From Nematostella vectensis (lineage: Eukaryota > Cnidaria > Anthozoa > Actiniaria > Edwardsiidae): 64,000 nucleotides of DNA. A program made the translations under genes and the position numbers. The stretch lies in contig NC_064046.1 in NCBI RefSeq assembly GCF_932526225.1, positions 8,388,719 to 8,452,718 of the forward strand. The letters are read 5' to 3'. Under the pieces are notes generated by a model. That model searched no databases. It worked only from the letters and a program-made list of their open reading frames with translations, and was not told the origin of the DNA. This document shows positions 62,066 to 64,000 of the stretch, piece after piece; the first letter of the stretch is position 1; each line of letters starts with the position of its first letter.

Positions 62066-63741
62066 GCTTATTATACAACGTGAACAAGAATGACTTACTG
62101 GAAGCCTGATAATCAAGGTCTCTCACTTTTAAGAAAACAAAACGACCTCACCTGAAATAAACAGTGGGTGGAGACACCGTTTTGTATATGAAATTAAACT
62201 CAAAATAAAATACCCAACTTCAATGCTATTCTTGGATGGACTTTTTAATAACGTTTTGAGATTTTGTTTTCGTGTGGAACGTTGGCAGTCCTGGTCAATA
62301 CCTATTCTTGTCACTTCTATTGTATCATTCTGGTAACAAAAAACGACGAACTGTGATGTAAAGAATGTCATGTTTATATGGCGTTCTCGTCAACAGCTTT
62401 CCGGGAAGGTACCCATGCTTATTATGCAACGTGTACAAGAATGATTTACTGGAAGCCTGATAATCAAGGTCTCTCACTTTTAAGAAAACAAAACGACCTC
62501 ACCTGAAATAAACGGTGGGTGGAGACATGGTTTTGTATATGAAATTAAACTCAAAATAAAATACCCAACTTCAATGCTATTCTTAGATGGACGTTTTAAT
62601 TACGTTTTGAGATTTTGTTTTCGTGTGGAACGTTTGCAGTCCTGGCCAATACCTATTCTTGTCACTTCTATTGTATCATTCTGGTAACAAAAAACGACGA
62701 ACTGTGATGTAAAGAATGTCATGTTTATATGGCGTTCTCGTCAACAGCTTTTCGGGAAGGTACCCATGCTTATTATGCAACGTGTACAAGAATGATTTAC
62801 TGGAAGCCTGATAATCAAGGTCTCTCACTTTTAAGAAAACAAAACGACCTTACCTGAAATAAACAGTGGGTGAAGACATGGTTTTGTATATGAAATTAAA
62901 TTCAAAATAAAATACCCAACTTCAATGCTATTCTTAGATGGACTTTTTAATATCCTTTTGAGATTTTGTTTTCGTGTGAAACGTTGGCAGTCCTGGTCAA
63001 TACCTATTCTTGTCACTTCTATTGTATCATTCTGGTAACAAAAAACGACGAACTGTGATGTAAAGAAAGTCATGTTTATATGGCGTTCTCGTCAACAGCT
63101 TTTCGGGAAGGTACCCATGCTTATTATACAACGTGAACAAGAATGACTTACTGGAAGCCTGATAATCAAGGTCTCGCACTTTTAAGAAAACAAAACGACC
63201 TTACCTGAAATAAACAGTGGGTGGAGACACCGTTTTGTATATCAAATTAAACTCAAAATAAAATAAACAACTTCAATGCTATTCTCAGATGGACTTTTTA
63301 ATTACGTTTTGAGATTTTGTTTTCGTGTGGAACGTTGGCAGTTCTGGTCAATACCTATCCTTGTCACTTCTATTGTATCATTCTGGTAACAAAAAACGGC
63401 GAACTGTGATGTAAAGAATGTCATGTTTATATGGCGTTCTCGTCAACAGCTTTTCGGGAAGGTACCCATGCTTATTATACAACGTGAACAAGAATGACTT
63501 ACTGGAAGCCTGATAATCAAGGTCTCTCACTTTTAAGAAAACAAAACGACCTCACCTGAAATAAACAGTGGGTGGAGACACCGTTTTGTATACGAAATTA
63601 AACTCAAAATAAAATACCCAACTTCAATGCTATTCTTAGATGGACTTTTTAATAACGTTTTGAGATTTTGTTTTCGTGTGGAACGTTGTCAGTCCTGTTC
63701 AATACCTATTCTTGTCACTTCTATTGTATCATTCTGGTGAC
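62066..63741. repeat. 351-bp satellite, right part of the array (4.8 units)
   Basis: The unit marker CGACGAACTG (or CGGCGAACTG) is at 62,344, 62,695, 63,046 and 63,397. Together with the left part the array is about 3,161 bp, close to nine units. Minus-strand frames of 80 codons are open at 62,129-62,371 and 62,831-63,073. The array ends in GGTGACA. Confidence 0.95.
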
Positions 63742-64000
63742 AGCATTGGATCCAAAATGCCATTTCCGCGGAATAGAGGCTTACCTTTTAAGAGAGGTGG
63801 TTTGACTCTTTGGCTCTTGAAAATTATCTCGAATGCATTTAAAATACTTCTGAAACAACTTGTAAAGTAAAATTGTTCTTCTAAATCCTTTTCTTGTTCA
63901 AATGGGAAACGATCAGCTAAACTAGCTATAATATTTGCTAAGCTGATGAAATATAGATATTAAATTTAAAACGATATGAAAAAAAGGAAAGAGAACTGAT
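63742..64000. other. flank of the satellite array, no gene seen
   Basis: Contains the direct repeat 63,802-63,867 that matches 54,832-54,897. Nothing else is recognised before the window ends. Confidence 0.45.

Noticed and set aside
57534-62066. Helitron explanation for the absent target duplication
   Set aside because: The element has matching TIRs and a DDE-type transposase, and the right end lacks the CTRR and hairpin of Helitrons.
57530-62070. 5-bp target duplication expected of Transib/RAG elements
   Set aside because: Flanks CCCAT and GCTTA do not match, and the satellite unit is accounted for to the base.
1-64000. tRNA, rRNA or CRISPR features
   Set aside because: No cloverleaf with A and B boxes, no ribosomal segment and no spaced identical repeats with unique spacers were recognised by eye. 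A tRNA scan would be needed to exclude small RNA genes.

Overview
This is nuclear DNA from an animal. Genes have many short exons with GT-AG introns, signal-peptide and extracellular modules, microsatellites, and a dense load of inverted-repeat elements. The protein content (an adhesion GPCR with a WSC-like module, an ANKUB1-like gene, Ty3/gypsy, THAP and RAG1/Transib-like relics) and the base composition suggest an anthozoan cnidarian, probably a sea anemone. The species is an inference.

Layout. 1-3.5 kb: intergenic DNA with a 789-bp inverted-repeat element carrying subterminal AGCCCGGGCT repeats. 3.57-7.61 kb (+): a complete five-exon ANKUB1-like gene (ubiquitin-like, ankyrin, then seven F-x2-W-L repeats; 765 aa). 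8.63-11.06 kb: a 29-bp minisatellite of about 83 copies that leaves all minus-strand frames open. 11.1-21.6 kb: microsatellites, a diverged tandem duplication, a TIR element and relics of a widespread zinc-finger/nuclease-like family, and a small satellite rich in CACGTG. 21.61-47.30 kb (+): a 19-exon adhesion GPCR (732 aa) that can be joined in frame from signal peptide to stop. Its introns hold a decayed Ty3/gypsy element, a long foldback element, several MITEs, a THAP pseudogene and minisatellites. 47.3-56.0 kb: no gene recognised.

56.05-63.74 kb is the most interesting part. Nine units of a 351-bp satellite are interrupted by a 4,531-bp element (57,535-62,065) with 21-bp perfect terminal inverted repeats. 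The element carries two tail-to-tail genes. One is a three-exon gene for a 230-aa chromodomain protein (+). The other is an about 810-aa transposase (-) whose D, D, C-x2-C, H-x4-H and E residues match the RAG1/Transib catalytic core in order and, at two places, in exact spacing. The layout (RAG1-like transposase plus a convergent gene for a chromatin-reader protein inside TIRs) parallels ProtoRAG, but the partner has a chromodomain instead of a RAG2-type Kelch-PHD protein. The insertion leaves the satellite unit exactly intact (73 + 278 = 351 bp) with no target-site duplication. The transposase has a single-base frameshift inside its zinc C-x2-C motif.

The two host genes are unrelated neighbours on the same strand. 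Most of the rest is mobile or tandemly repeated DNA.
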